Shown piece by piece: positions 54,074 through 64,000 of a stretch of DNA of 64,000 nucleotides; position 1 is the stretch's first letter, and each line of letters opens with the position of its first letter. Source of the DNA: Oidiodendron maius Zn (lineage: Eukaryota > Ascomycota > Leotiomycetes > Myxotrichaceae); the NCBI GenBank assembly GCA_000827325.1, contig KN832883.1, positions 634,648 to 698,647 of the forward strand, in the 5' to 3' direction. Both the position numbers and the translations under genes were made by a program. The notes below the pieces were generated by a model that made no database searches, had not been told where the DNA came from, and was given only the letters and a program-made list of their open reading frames with translations.

Positions 54074-56859
54074 TCATGCGATGACCTTCTCCTTGCACTC
54101 GATACTGAAAGCTTCGTTAGGAAACGAATTTCAAAGGCATCTGGACAAGAAAAACTTACCCATACTTCTCCTTCAACTCCTTTATTAAGGGGTCGTTAAT
54201 GCGGGGGGACATCGGCGCAAGAACACCCTTATCAGAAATAGTGCCATTGAGGACCTGTTTGACAGCTATACAGATAAAATATTAGTGATTCTTCTTTTAG
54301 AAGTATAGGTTTCTAGGCGCTGTTTGAGGTCTAGAGTAGCGAAAGGCCAATCTTCACATAACATTACGCCTCTCTAGACTCCTAACAGTGCTGCAGGGCC
54401 TCCAGGAATGGGGAAGACTTACCAACGGCACATGGGACTCCCACGAGTTTCGCCATTGCTGAGTAACCTCCTGACCCGATTGGAGCACCATACTCGCAAA
54501 GTGTCGAAGTCTTCACTTCTCTGCTGCCGTCCTTGTTCTCAATCTCAAACTTGTGCTGGAGAATGACAAGATCTGTAACTATCAGTTATTATTCTCTAAG
54601 AAGGCATAGGGTATATAAATTGCACAAATTTACTCACCACGCTCGCCTTCCTCGAACTGCATCTTCTTCTCAAGGGTCGCGCAAAGGGTGTCGAGTGGAT
54701 TGCCCTTGGGGATTATTTTTTCTGATGAAAACTGACCTATAGTGTCAGTACTGCTCTTCATTGGGAATGCATACGGTGTCGAGATAATATCCCAGGTGCG
54801 TAACCACGCGGGAGACACGTGGGTTTGCATCTCAAATAGTCCACAAAGGGCCATCGTGAAGGCTAGAGAAGAGAATATAGAGATGCGCAGAACTACTTAC
54901 CAGTCCAATCCACTTGAGTCCTGCCAAAAGCTGCTCCTTTTGCTCATTGTCCTTAAAGCTTGACTTGCTAGAAATTGCCCAGGTCAGATCTTTCTCGTTA
55001 TTACCTGATGCGCCAAGAATCTTCTGTGTAGCCTCCTTCCATGGGATTGGTTCTTTCAAGGCGCTATTCTCCGCGTCGCTGAGGAAGCCCACTGAAGCAA
55101 GAATTAGCAAGTGCTCCGTCAAAAGGATATTATCGCTCTCGTGATGCCGTTTTAGTCCCGATTCCAACTATTTGTGCTGCTTTGACACTTATCTTCCACT
55201 TTAGACACTTCAAACCGGGACAAGCAAGACACCAAAGACATACTCAAAGATGAGATCTAGGGTAGGCAGAACTTACTATCAACAAGCAACTTGACGAATT
55301 CTCTATATCCATGTGGTGTTAGCATTCCTCTTTCAAAGGTATTTTAGGCATTTGAATCCTGTTCAAGTTGCAATATTGCATGGGACCGGCAATTGCATCT
55401 AAAACACCATTTCGGCGCCCATCTAGGTCGAAATAGGAAATCTCAATGCGCGGAGTTGCTTACGGGAAGCCAGTATATCTTAAGGTACCCCGAAGTATAG
55501 TCTGTGCCTCAGGGATATTGTATCTGCGCGAGCCAGAGGTGTTAATAAAGATTCTTTTGATGGAGTCTCTCTGCGTTTAGAGTCTGTTGCAGTCTTAAAG
55601 CAGGATTTCTATAATGCTAAGACACTCGTCTCTACAGATAGGCAGTCTAGATTGGACTTCTAGACACCTGAAGACCCAAAGAGAAAGTTTGTGGAGACGC
55701 ACCGTTCCTTGTATGGCGTAGAATCTCTATTCGGATACGCAACGAACGCGAATCCAGGATATATCGCATAGGGCTTTGCCTCAGCCATGAGTTTGGGCCC
55801 ATCCACGTTAACAATCTTGCCTTCCCGATAGAAGCTGGCGGAGTTTCGTAGGGCCAGTAGAACACCCCTATTTGTGTCAGCTTTTGAATCGATGCTAGGT
55901 GTCGGAACAATCTCTCCTGGGCTGCTGGAACCGAAGAGTCGTTTAACGCCGAGAAAAGCTCAAGAAGACAAAATTTACCTAGGTGACCAACTGAATTTAT
56001 ATCCGAGAGGGTTACCGGAATCCTCTACTCACAGTCAGTATCTCTTGTACGTCAAACTTTCGTATCCTTAAATACGTGCCTGGCGCTGGCAACCCCCCAC
56101 AATATGAGAGGAAGCTTAGGATCTTTCCTCCAGCTTTATGGACCTCAGAAATGGTCTTGATAGCGTATAAATGCTTCCATGCGTTGTTAGCATTACTCCT
56201 CTAAGAAAATTGAGGCGTGCACAATTATATGTGCAAAGCACATAGTTCCTAGCATTGTCTAGACCCAGAGTGGGCCGAAAATGAAAATTGTTCAGTGCGC
56301 AGGGTTGCTTACGTCGATTCCCGGATCCAAACCGATCTCGTTCATGACTGTTATTCCCGCATCCTTGCACTGCTGATCAAGCTCTAGCATGGCCGGCGAA
56401 ACGTAACTCGTTGTGACGACATGCTTCTTCTGTCTGATGGCGCTCTTAATGACCATCGCATGGAATGTATAGGGTATAAGAGAGATGACCAAATCGTTCT
56501 TTGCGACCTCGGCGTCGAGGGCCTTCTCGTCTGTGACATCGAGAGAGATTGGGTGGGCGTGCTTAACACCTTCTGCGATTTGTTTTGCGCTTTCGAGGGT
56601 TCTGCAGGCTATGGATGGTCAGCAAACGATTTGAAGTGGAGCTGGATTCAGCAACTCACCAACAGAGACTTCAATGCCAGAATCACTGACTGTGATACAA
56701 GAATTAGCAGGTAGCGCACGAAAGTGACCATGGACTCTTCTCACGGATGTCAAGAGTGGGCTTCGTAACAAATCCAGCTCCTAGCATTAGCACTCTCCTG
56801 CCATTGTTAGCAATTGGAAATGAGCGATCACTGAGGTCAACTTACTGAGTTGTTGCCAT
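54074..56859 (-). CDS. LYS9: Saccharopine dehydrogenase (NADP+, L-glutamate-forming)
   Basis: Fourteen exons: 56859-56846, 56794-56736, 56689-56660, 56608-56313, 56173-56080, 56024-55979, 55867-55703, 55523-55464, 55302-55277, 55091-54901, 54731-54638, 54572-54423, 54265-54160, 54104-54074; 453 residues, as expected. All joins keep the frame. The NADP motif is VLMLGAGFVTKPT, followed by VACRTLESAK, then YVSPAMLELDQQCKDAGI, NEIGLDPGID, GGLPAPEDSGNPLGYKFSWS and the C-terminal CEYGAPIGSGGYSAMAKL. The enzyme makes saccharopine from aminoadipate semialdehyde and glutamate, the penultimate step of fungal lysine synthesis, in the cytosol. Intron 5 appears to be GC-AG. Seven introns exceed 100 bp, and introns 4 and 8 resemble one another. 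The small first and last exons rest on splice signals and family fit. Confidence 0.9.
55303..55463 (-). repeat. LYS9 intron 8, introner-like copy
   Basis: 161 bases. It starts GTAAGCAACTCCGCGCATTG and ends AGAGGAATGCTAACACCACA then TGGATATAG. Both ends are close copies of intron 4 (56174-56312), which suggests a common mobile intron source. Confidence 0.5.
56174..56312 (-). repeat. LYS9 intron 4, introner-like copy
   Basis: 139 bases. It starts GTAAGCAACCCTGCGCACTG and ends AGAGGAGTAATGCTAACAAC then GCATGGAAG; the first and last 25-30 bases match intron 8 with few differences, while the middle is only loosely similar. Confidence 0.5.
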
Positions 56860-57810
56860 GGTTGCGGATGCGTGGTAGGTCGTATTGTTTGTTGTAGGTT
56901 AACTTGTAGCTTCAAAACCCCGCCAAATTTAAAATTTCTTGAGTCAAGCGGGGTCAAAGTTCACCGGAGCTGAATAGGGACTAGCGCTCCTCCAGCCATA
57001 ATTTTCAGGCACCAAGGTTCCAGTGAACACCGCGCTAGGGCGGAGGTATGTCCGGCGTGCTCTTCACTTGCAGGAAAAGAACTAATCCATTATACACCTT
57101 ATTTTACACCTTTAACTATTCACATCATGGAATGAAGCCTAAAGTTCCATCGCGTCACGTAAACTTCGTGTGTTAGATGGGAGTTGGGTTGTTGCAAGCT
57201 GAGTTGGAATGGGAACGACGATTACTTGGTGGCTGAAAGATTGCAAAGAAGTGCAGTCGTTTGCAAAAACGACTTCCCCTTCGCATGGAATTTTAACTTG
57301 GTTGTGAATTAACTTTCTACGGTTAAATTTTAGCAAGACCCTTGCCATGAGAACTAGCCAATGATATTAGCGAAGTGAGCCCCAAGCAATGACAGTGAAA
57401 ATACAGATTTGGAGGAGAGAGCTTACAATTCTTAAGCGGACGATTATTTCGCAGTGATAGTGTCGTTGGCAAAAATGGCTTCCCCTTTGTCTGAACTTTT
57501 CAGGGTTAAAATTGTACATAACTAAATATGGTTAAAAGATTATTCCCCGTTAGCTTCAACCCAATATAACTTGGGCAAGGTCACTCGATATTCATTTAGC
57601 TACTGTAACTCCCACGGGGACTCTACTCCCCTAGTCTCCCAGTGTCAATTTGTGTCTTTCATCTTTGACCGCCAGGGTCTCGTTTTATAAAGCCCTTTTT
57701 GCAGGCCGCTGAACATACCCCTCCTTCAAACGGGCCCAGAATGAGGTCAGAATTTCTTAGCTAGACATGTTCGTACCCCCAATCTGATCCAAGTGATATA
57801 GTGAAGTTCT
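56860..57810. other. Intergenic with an imperfect duplication
   Basis: Upstream region of LYS9 and 3' of the large ankyrin gene. Apart from the two related segments at 57256-57327 and 57462-57536 nothing is recognised. Confidence 0.5.
57256..57536. repeat. Imperfect direct repeat, two copies of about 73 bp
   Basis: Copy 1 (57256-57327) contains GTCGTTTGCAAAAACGACTT and copy 2 (57462-57536) GTCGTTGGCAAAAATGGCTT, both followed by CCCCTT and ending near ACGGTTAAA or ATGGTTAAAA. The start-to-start distance is 206 bases. It looks like an old local duplication. Confidence 0.5.
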
Positions 57811-60800
57811 TCAGCTGCCTGCAGATGATTGCGCATGCTGTGAATCTGGGTTCACGCTACTGGAGATTGCAGTTGCTGAATAGGCTCGGGAAGAAACCTG
57901 TGAACTTGAACCAACTCCGCTATCATAGCGGTCGCTCTCCGTGTGCGTCTCCGATGGCGACAGATGCTCTAGCTTTTCAGCATCTAGGTAGCTATTACGG
58001 CCGAATAAGATGGCCCCGCTGATCTCTGCGAAGTTATCCTTCCGTGGACCTCTTTTGCTGAAGCCAAGCTTGTTTAGCAGTGATGACGGCGTAGAGGAAT
58101 GAATCTGCTGGACACGGTTAAAAGTATGCTTGCAACTAGATCCACAGCTATTGTATGCATCATTTGACAGGGACCAGAAGAGGCCTTCCGCTATTTCTGA
58201 TGAGTCTCTCTCGACTTTGCCTTTCTTCCAATTGTTTAGTTTGATCTCTTTTAGCAGTGATATAGGTGCCGCAAGGTACTCGTGGCCCGGAGGAACAGTC
58301 TCCCAATTCTCACAGGTCCATCTTCTTGCGTTCTCGGTGGGCTTATATATATCTCCGAAATGCTGACCAAAAAGTGTAATTGCATGTATGCGCTTTGGCA
58401 AGTCTGCCCAGGTCGCCCCATTCGATTGGAGGCTAACAGTCCGTTGAGTCAAGATGTGTTCGGCTGATACGATATCCATGAACTCGTAGCCCTCTAATGT
58501 TGCCCTAAATGGATTCTGCAACTCCTTCGTAGTATGACTCGCCGAAATTTCGATTTGGCGGTCATAAATCTGTTCTAGAGTACTCCAAGTCTGGGAGACC
58601 AATTCTCTAACGCATGTTGTCTTATAAATTTCCTTTCTCACTTCACCTTTATTGAGTGTCTCGTTCTCCAATAAAGTGTTTGCCTTATTGCTAGAGTGCC
58701 CACCGCCGGTTGATACTGCTTTGAGCCGAGGTACAGTAATTATTTCATCACTGTAGGAGTCGAACTCCCTACGGATGACGTGTTTCATGTTGCGATCTTC
58801 TTGTAAAATGTCCGCCGCTATATTCGGGCCGCCATCAATTGCTGGATGGTTGAATGTCAAGCTATTTAAGGTTAGGTTGTTGAAAAGGGAACCTATACCT
58901 CCGTACGGTTCTCGAACAACTTGCGTTCGCACGAGATGCAGCAAAGCGCTCGCCCCATCGGCTAACCACCCTCTTCGAGCCGCAACATCATAAAGCAAAA
59001 CATAAATGTTGCGGGCATTCTTAATCTGTACTGAGTATGCCGACTGTTGGACATATAGTGGCTTGTCTCTATTTCCTCGGACCATGGACCCACTGCCTCC
59101 AACAATCTTACTGATAGAGATGGTTAACTTCTGCTCAACAGCCAATCCCGCAGAGCGTTTGCGGGCTCCGGCCCAGTCGATCGCGTCATATTTCATATCT
59201 TCCGCTCCTGTCGACTGTTAGTTTTCAAAGCACCATACAGGGTAGCTCGAGCGACATATACCCAAATGCCTGGTAATATTTGATGCCCATCCAACAAAGT
59301 TGCGAATGTTCCCATGCTCTAGAAGATCGGTGTTCACTTTATCAATGCCGATCCAACCCGGGCAGCGCTCTCGAAATGAATAGTAAGGAAGACGTTCCCC
59401 ATCTTCGTTTAATATAAAATGCCAAGTGATAGAACGTTCGGTCTGACTTGTAGGTATAAGCATGGTACAGACCCCCTTTAGAACTAGCGTCGTATCATAA
59501 CGCGTGGAAAAGTGAGCTTCGGCCAGAATGCTCATCATGCCAAGTGGTAGTTCCAGCCCTTGTTCGTTCTCATGTCGAGCAAGTATTGGGAATCCATCGA
59601 CAACCACTGGATTGCGGAACATTGCGTGCCAACAGGAACCATCTACATCAGTCGACAGGCCGTCATATGGAAATGAAGTGATACTGAACTCGAGTTGAAC
59701 CGTTATTGATGGCTCTAGGTTGCTGGAATGGGCGTCCATGAGAGCTACGATTCTTGGAGTGGCAAGACATATTCCAAGTGATATCGGAGAGGTTCGGAGA
59801 GCAGCTCCAAGCCAGGCAAGCTGCTCACAAAGTTCTGTCAGGGCAGCTTGGCTTCCACGCGCCACGAGCGATGCTTTTTGCCGTCTCAAATTGATATCAA
59901 GCTCCGTTCCATCAGCAAGACAACCTTAAATTAATCAGACACCGAACAAATATTCCGAAGGTTCCGCTTACTTGAACAAGATAGATCTAGAGATCTTAAG
60001 GCCATCTGCAGCACGCGCACGAGCTCATGGCCACTTGATGGCCAAGTCTGGCACATATAGTCCATACAGCTCAGTGCTTGAGCATTGCTTCTAGATCCTG
60101 TAACTGTGATAGCGCGTTCGACGGCGATTTCCAATGTTGTGCCATACTCCTGGTTTCTTAGAAATTTTGGAAGATCCCAATCCATGTCGAAGATAGCCTG
60201 GACTACTTGGAAGTGCGGTGATTTTGGAATCTTTAAGGTTGAGAATGCGACGTCAATTTCGCGTGTAATCGCTTCCAGAACCGTTCCGCGTCTCTCAGTC
60301 AATAATGCTGAAGATCGAGCGTTGTCGATCAACCACTGATATGCTGGACCGTCTAATAGGAATGAACGGACTTCTTGATATCTTAGAGGTTCTTGGATCT
60401 CATCCGGCTCTTGTTTAACAGGTGCTGGCGCCGGTACGAAGTCGGAGTGCTCAGCAGTGTTCCAGAGCGCCATCTTCTCGTCAGGCGACATGCCGTCTTT
60501 CGACGGAGTGAGCAGACCTTCACCTCCTATCATCTCCGCTACCATTTGGCGCTCGCGGAATTGGTAGGTAATGAGACTAGTAATGAAAAATGTTAGGCAG
60601 CTATTAGATTAGTGCTCACCTGCAGAGCCCTAAATATACGTCGGGATTCGAACAATCTGGTATGAATACACTTACTCGCGTTGTTGCCGGACGAATTCCT
60701 TCGCATCACGTTCCATCTTTGAATTAGCACTTTCTTCCAGTCTCATAGTGAATTTCTTCAAAAGATCAGAGAGACGAGTAGATATCCGGTTACGTGCATC

Positions 60801-63163
60801 GAGATCTCCGCGTAAGACAAGGTCCTGGCACAAATCTCCAGCAAACGCTGATATAAAGTGCATCTCTTCTTGCGGCGGAAGAAGCACCCGCGAGGTGTTG
60901 GTCAGGATAGATCTGTTTGACCTTTTGTCATCATCCAGTTCTTTCTTGTTCGAAACGGTATTCGACGTGGAACTAAAACCAAAATTAAGATTGGCAGCGT
61001 GCCTCTCTAATAGTAGTTTGACTACATCGTCTACATCGTCTACATCGGTATTGTATCGGTCCATCTTGGCCTTGAGCAGCCGCGTGACTACCGTATCATC
61101 CCTAACAGCCCACCATAACGGGGTTCGACCCTTATTGTCTTTCGAGTCGATATCGGCCTTGCCTGTCTCGAGCAGCAGCTTGACTATAACCTCGTTCCGA
61201 TTCCCTGCAGCCCATGAAAGTGGAGTTCGACCATTATCGTCTTTTGAATCGATATCGGCCTTGCCTGTCTCAAGCAGCAGCTTGACTATAACCTCGTTCC
61301 GATTCCCTGCAGCCCATGAAAGTGGAGTTCGACCATTATCGTCTTTCGAGTCAACATCAGCCTTGCCTGTCTCGAGCAGCAGCTTGACTATAGCCTTGCG
61401 CCAATTCTCTGCAGCCCATGAAAGTGGAGTTCGACCATTATCGTCTTTCGAGTCGATATCAGCCTTGCCTGTCTCGAGCAGCAGCTTGACTATAGCCTCA
61501 TACCCACTCCCTACAGCCCATGAAAGTGGAGTTCGACTATTATTGTCTTTCGAGTTGACATCAGCCTTGCCTGTCTCTAGCAGCAGCTTGACTATAGCCT
61601 GATGCCAATTCTCTGCAGCCCATGAAAGTGGAGTTCGACCATTATCGTCTCTCGAGTCGATATCAACCTTGCCTGTCTCGAGCAGCAGCTTGACTATAGC
61701 CTCATGCCCACTCCCTACAGCCCATGAAAGTGGAGTTCGACCATTATTGTCTTTCGAGTTGACATCAGCCTTGCCTGTCTCGAGCAGCAGCTTGACTATA
61801 GCCTCATGCCAATTCTCTGCAGCCCATGAAAGTGGAGTTCGACTATTTTTGTCTTTCGAGTTGACATCAGCCTTGCCTGTCTCGAGCAGCAGCTTGACTA
61901 TAGCCTCGTGCCCATTCCCTGCAGCCCATGAAAGTGGAGTTCGACTATTTTGTCTTTCGAGTTGACATCAGCCTTGCCTGTCTCGAGCAGCAGCTTGACT
62001 ATAGCCTCGCGCCCATTCTGTATAGCCCATAAAAGTGGAGTTTGACTATTACTGTCTTTCAAGTTGACATCAGCCTNNNNNNNNNNNNNNNNNNNNNNNN
62101 NNNNNNNNNNNNNNNNNNNNNNNNNNNNNNNNNNNNNNNNNNNNNNNNNNNNNNNNNNNNNNNNNNNNNNNNNNNNNNNNNNNNNNNNNNNNNNNNNNNN
62201 NNNNNNNNNNNNNNNNNNNNNNNNNNNNNNNNNNNNNNNNNNNNNNNNNNNNNNNNNNNNNNNNNNNNNNNNNNNNNNNNNNNNNNNNNNNNNNNNNNNN
62301 NNNNNNNNNNNNNNNNNNNNNNNNNNNNNNNNNNNNNNNNNNNNNNNNNNNNNNNNNNNNNNNNNNNNNNNNNNNNNNNNNNNNNNNNNNNNNNNNNNNN
62401 NNNNNNNNNNNNNNNNNNNNNNNNNNNNNNNNNNNNNNNNNNNNNNNNNNNNNNNNNNNNNNNNNNNNNNNNNNNNNNNNNNNNNNNNNNNNNNNNNNNN
62501 NNNNNNNNNNNNNNNNNNNNNNNNNNNNNNNNNNNNNNNNNNNNNNNNNNNNNNNNNNNNNNNNNNNNNNNNNNNNNNNNNNNNNNNNNNNNNNNNCCCA
62601 TTCCCTGCAGCCCATGAAAGTGGAGTTTGACTATTATTGTCTTTCGAGTCGATATCGGCCTTGCCTGTCTCGAGCAGCAGCTTGACTATAGCCTCGTGCC
62701 CACTCCCTGCAGCCCATGAAAGTGGAGTTCGACTGATATTGTCTTTTAAGTTGATGTCGGCGTTGCCTATCTCAAGTAGTAGCTTAATCACGGCCTTGTC
62801 ATTGTTATAGGCGGCCCACCACAGCGGCGTTCGGCCATTATCATCCTTTAAATCGACGTCGGCCTTGCCTGTCTCAAGGAGCAGCTTCACTGCGGCCTCT
62901 CGTCTATTCCAAGTGGCCCACCATAACGGTGTCTGATGGAATCGGTCCTGTGAGCTAATTTCGACTCTGCCAGTCTTGAGTAGTAGCTTAACCACGGCGG
63001 TCTTCCCGTTCCTAGCAGCTAACGATAGTGATGTCTGACCGTCATTATCCTTTAAATCGATGTCAGCCTCGCCTACCTCTATCAGCTGCTTGACAAGTGC
63101 ATCGTCTCCATTCTCGGCGGCCTTAAACAGCCGGATTTGGCTGTCATGCCTTGTCTCTACCAT
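57811..63163 (-). CDS. Large ankyrin-repeat protein with conserved fungal C-terminal region
   Basis: Exons 63163-60676, 60576-59972, 59924-59262 and 59207-57811 give about 1717 residues, counting the 520-base gap as is and one missing base near 61950. The introns are 99, 47 and 54 bp with good signals (GTAAGT, GTAAGC, GTATAT). From residue 10 there are some 20 ankyrin units of 34 residues, the central ones nearly identical (GRTPLSWAAGNRNEVIVKLL). Then follow a helical stretch (EFVRQQRDLITYQFRERQ), a region with ALTELCEQLAWLGAALRTS, and a beta-rich part with GSCWHAMFRNPVVVDGFPI, GLELPLGMMSIL, FSTMLxPT-like GVCTMLIPT and a long C-terminal tail. That module recurs in many fungal proteins of unknown function. 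There is no signal peptide or membrane segment. A recognition or regulatory role is inferred only. Confidence 0.82.
62077..62596. other. Assembly gap (520 N) inside the ankyrin array
   Basis: The gap lies between ankyrin units of high identity and is a plausible place for a repeat-collapse problem. Its assumed length keeps the frame, but the real number of units is unknown. Confidence 0.99.
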
Positions 63164-64000
63164 TGTTTATCAGCCTGATCTTATATCTTATGTGGCTAGA
63201 CAATGAAATAAAGGCTGCTGCTATAGTACCGTAATATTTACAGAGTAGCGGTGTAGGAGAAGTAATAAAAGAGCAAAAGTTAGGCAAACTTTGTGTAACC
63301 TAATGATTGGTTCTACAGCAGTGACTTTTGTCGCCAATTAGCTACAGTAGATCCACGGACAAGGAATAATCTAGTCCTAACCGTATATGGTTCATTGAGC
63401 CGACTACCCCCCGGTCACAGGTGAGTTAAAATTCCAGGCGAAGTGGAAGCCTTTTTTGCCAGCGACTATACCTCTCTGGCAAAAGGTTATGACGGACTAA
63501 GCGTGGTCAGGGTACTTTCGCAAAGCAGTAGTGATGTAGCCTCTAATTACGCCAGACTTGAGATCATTGAGTCGGCCCTGTGAGCTCTCCTACTACTCTC
63601 CTGATTGAAATGATTACTGACTGCGAGAAAAGCATTACTCGATCAAGTAATCAAAATCTATATAGTGGAGGGACACGTATACTTCATCTCGAAGCATACT
63701 CGCGCCCAACGGAATCGCTAACTGCTGTTCCAACTACTTGGTAAACTAGACGCGAAGTCAGATCTGGATGTTGCGAGGAAGTTATGGAGAACTATGTGTC
63801 CGAATGATCAGAGGAAGGTTGAGGACTTGGTTGATGAAGATTTCTATAAACGGATTATATTTTGGTCGAGATGATGTGCAGATCACAATTCAAGACGGAG
63901 CTTTCCCAGGTTTCACCACTATTTGGCCGCAGTCAGGGCAGCTAAGATGGGTATTCTCCATTTTTCGCATTAAATTACTGATGGTACCTCCAAGGCTAAG
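63164..64000. other. Upstream of the ankyrin gene, nothing recognised
   Basis: This is the promoter side of the ankyrin gene. Short frames near 63720-63880 look protein-like for a few codons, but no family is recognisable. Confidence 0.45.

Noticed and set aside
59218-59220. TAA in frame between the third and fourth exons of the ankyrin gene
   Set aside because: It lies inside a good 54-bp intron (GTATAT donor, CTAAC branch, GACAG acceptor), so it is not a nonsense mutation.
60748-61965. Long plus-strand frames opposite the ankyrin array
   Set aside because: They are shadows: the repeated unit happens to lack stops on the other strand, so the frame stays open without being a gene.
62042-62630. 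Open frames made largely of X
   Set aside because: They exist only because of the N gap.
1-64000. CRISPR arrays, operons, ribosome binding sites
   Set aside because: Introns and gene types show a eukaryotic nuclear genome; none of these is expected or seen.

Overview
The window is nuclear DNA of a filamentous ascomycete (Pezizomycotina); I cannot fix the class. The evidence is short GT-AG introns with CTRAC-type branch sites, two Zn2Cys6 transcription factors, a Clr5-domain protein, a complete LYS9, and transposons damaged by C-to-T/G-to-A changes typical of repeat-induced point mutation (RIP). Exon structures were worked out by hand from splice signals and protein continuity.

Layout: 1-0.9 kb, the 3' end of an ankyrin gene and a decayed tail. 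3.7-4.8 kb, a formate/nitrite transporter with two introns. 5.36-12.50 kb, a nested transposon: a Mutator-like element (MULE) with 141-bp terminal repeats and a 9-bp target duplication. Its transposase gene is split by a RIP-damaged Ginger-type element, and its right terminal repeat holds an intact pogo/CENP-B-type element. 13.4-16.7 kb, a zinc alcohol dehydrogenase and an alpha/beta hydrolase. 17.65-20.56 kb, a broken subtilisin-like protease. 21.3-25.1 kb, a LovD/EstB-like serine hydrolase and a Ure2-like glutathione transferase. 26.4-28.5 kb, a Zn2Cys6 factor. 30 kb, a secreted DUF3237-like protein. 32-37 kb, a Tad-type LINE ruined by RIP except at its 5' end. 37.8-44.7 kb, an FAD monooxygenase, a second Zn2Cys6 factor and an NmrA-like protein. 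47-49.3 kb, a GFA-fold protein and a DUF6601-like membrane protein. 50-52.2 kb, a Clr5-TPR fusion. 54.1-56.9 kb, LYS9 with 14 exons. 57.8-63.2 kb, a very large ankyrin protein with a conserved fungal C-terminal region and a 520-base assembly gap in its repeat array.

Genes do not form one pathway. Only LYS9 (lysine biosynthesis) is clearly housekeeping. The rest is accessory: small-molecule redox and hydrolase enzymes with local regulators, two fast-evolving repeat proteins (ankyrin, TPR) of the kind used in fungal recognition, several gene relics, and layered transposons. No polyketide or peptide synthetase backbone is present, so this is not a classical biosynthetic cluster.

The most notable observations are the nested MULE/Ginger/pogo structure, the intron-rich LYS9 with two introns that look like copies of one another (introner-like), the Clr5-TPR fusion with near-identical repeats, and the large ankyrin protein.
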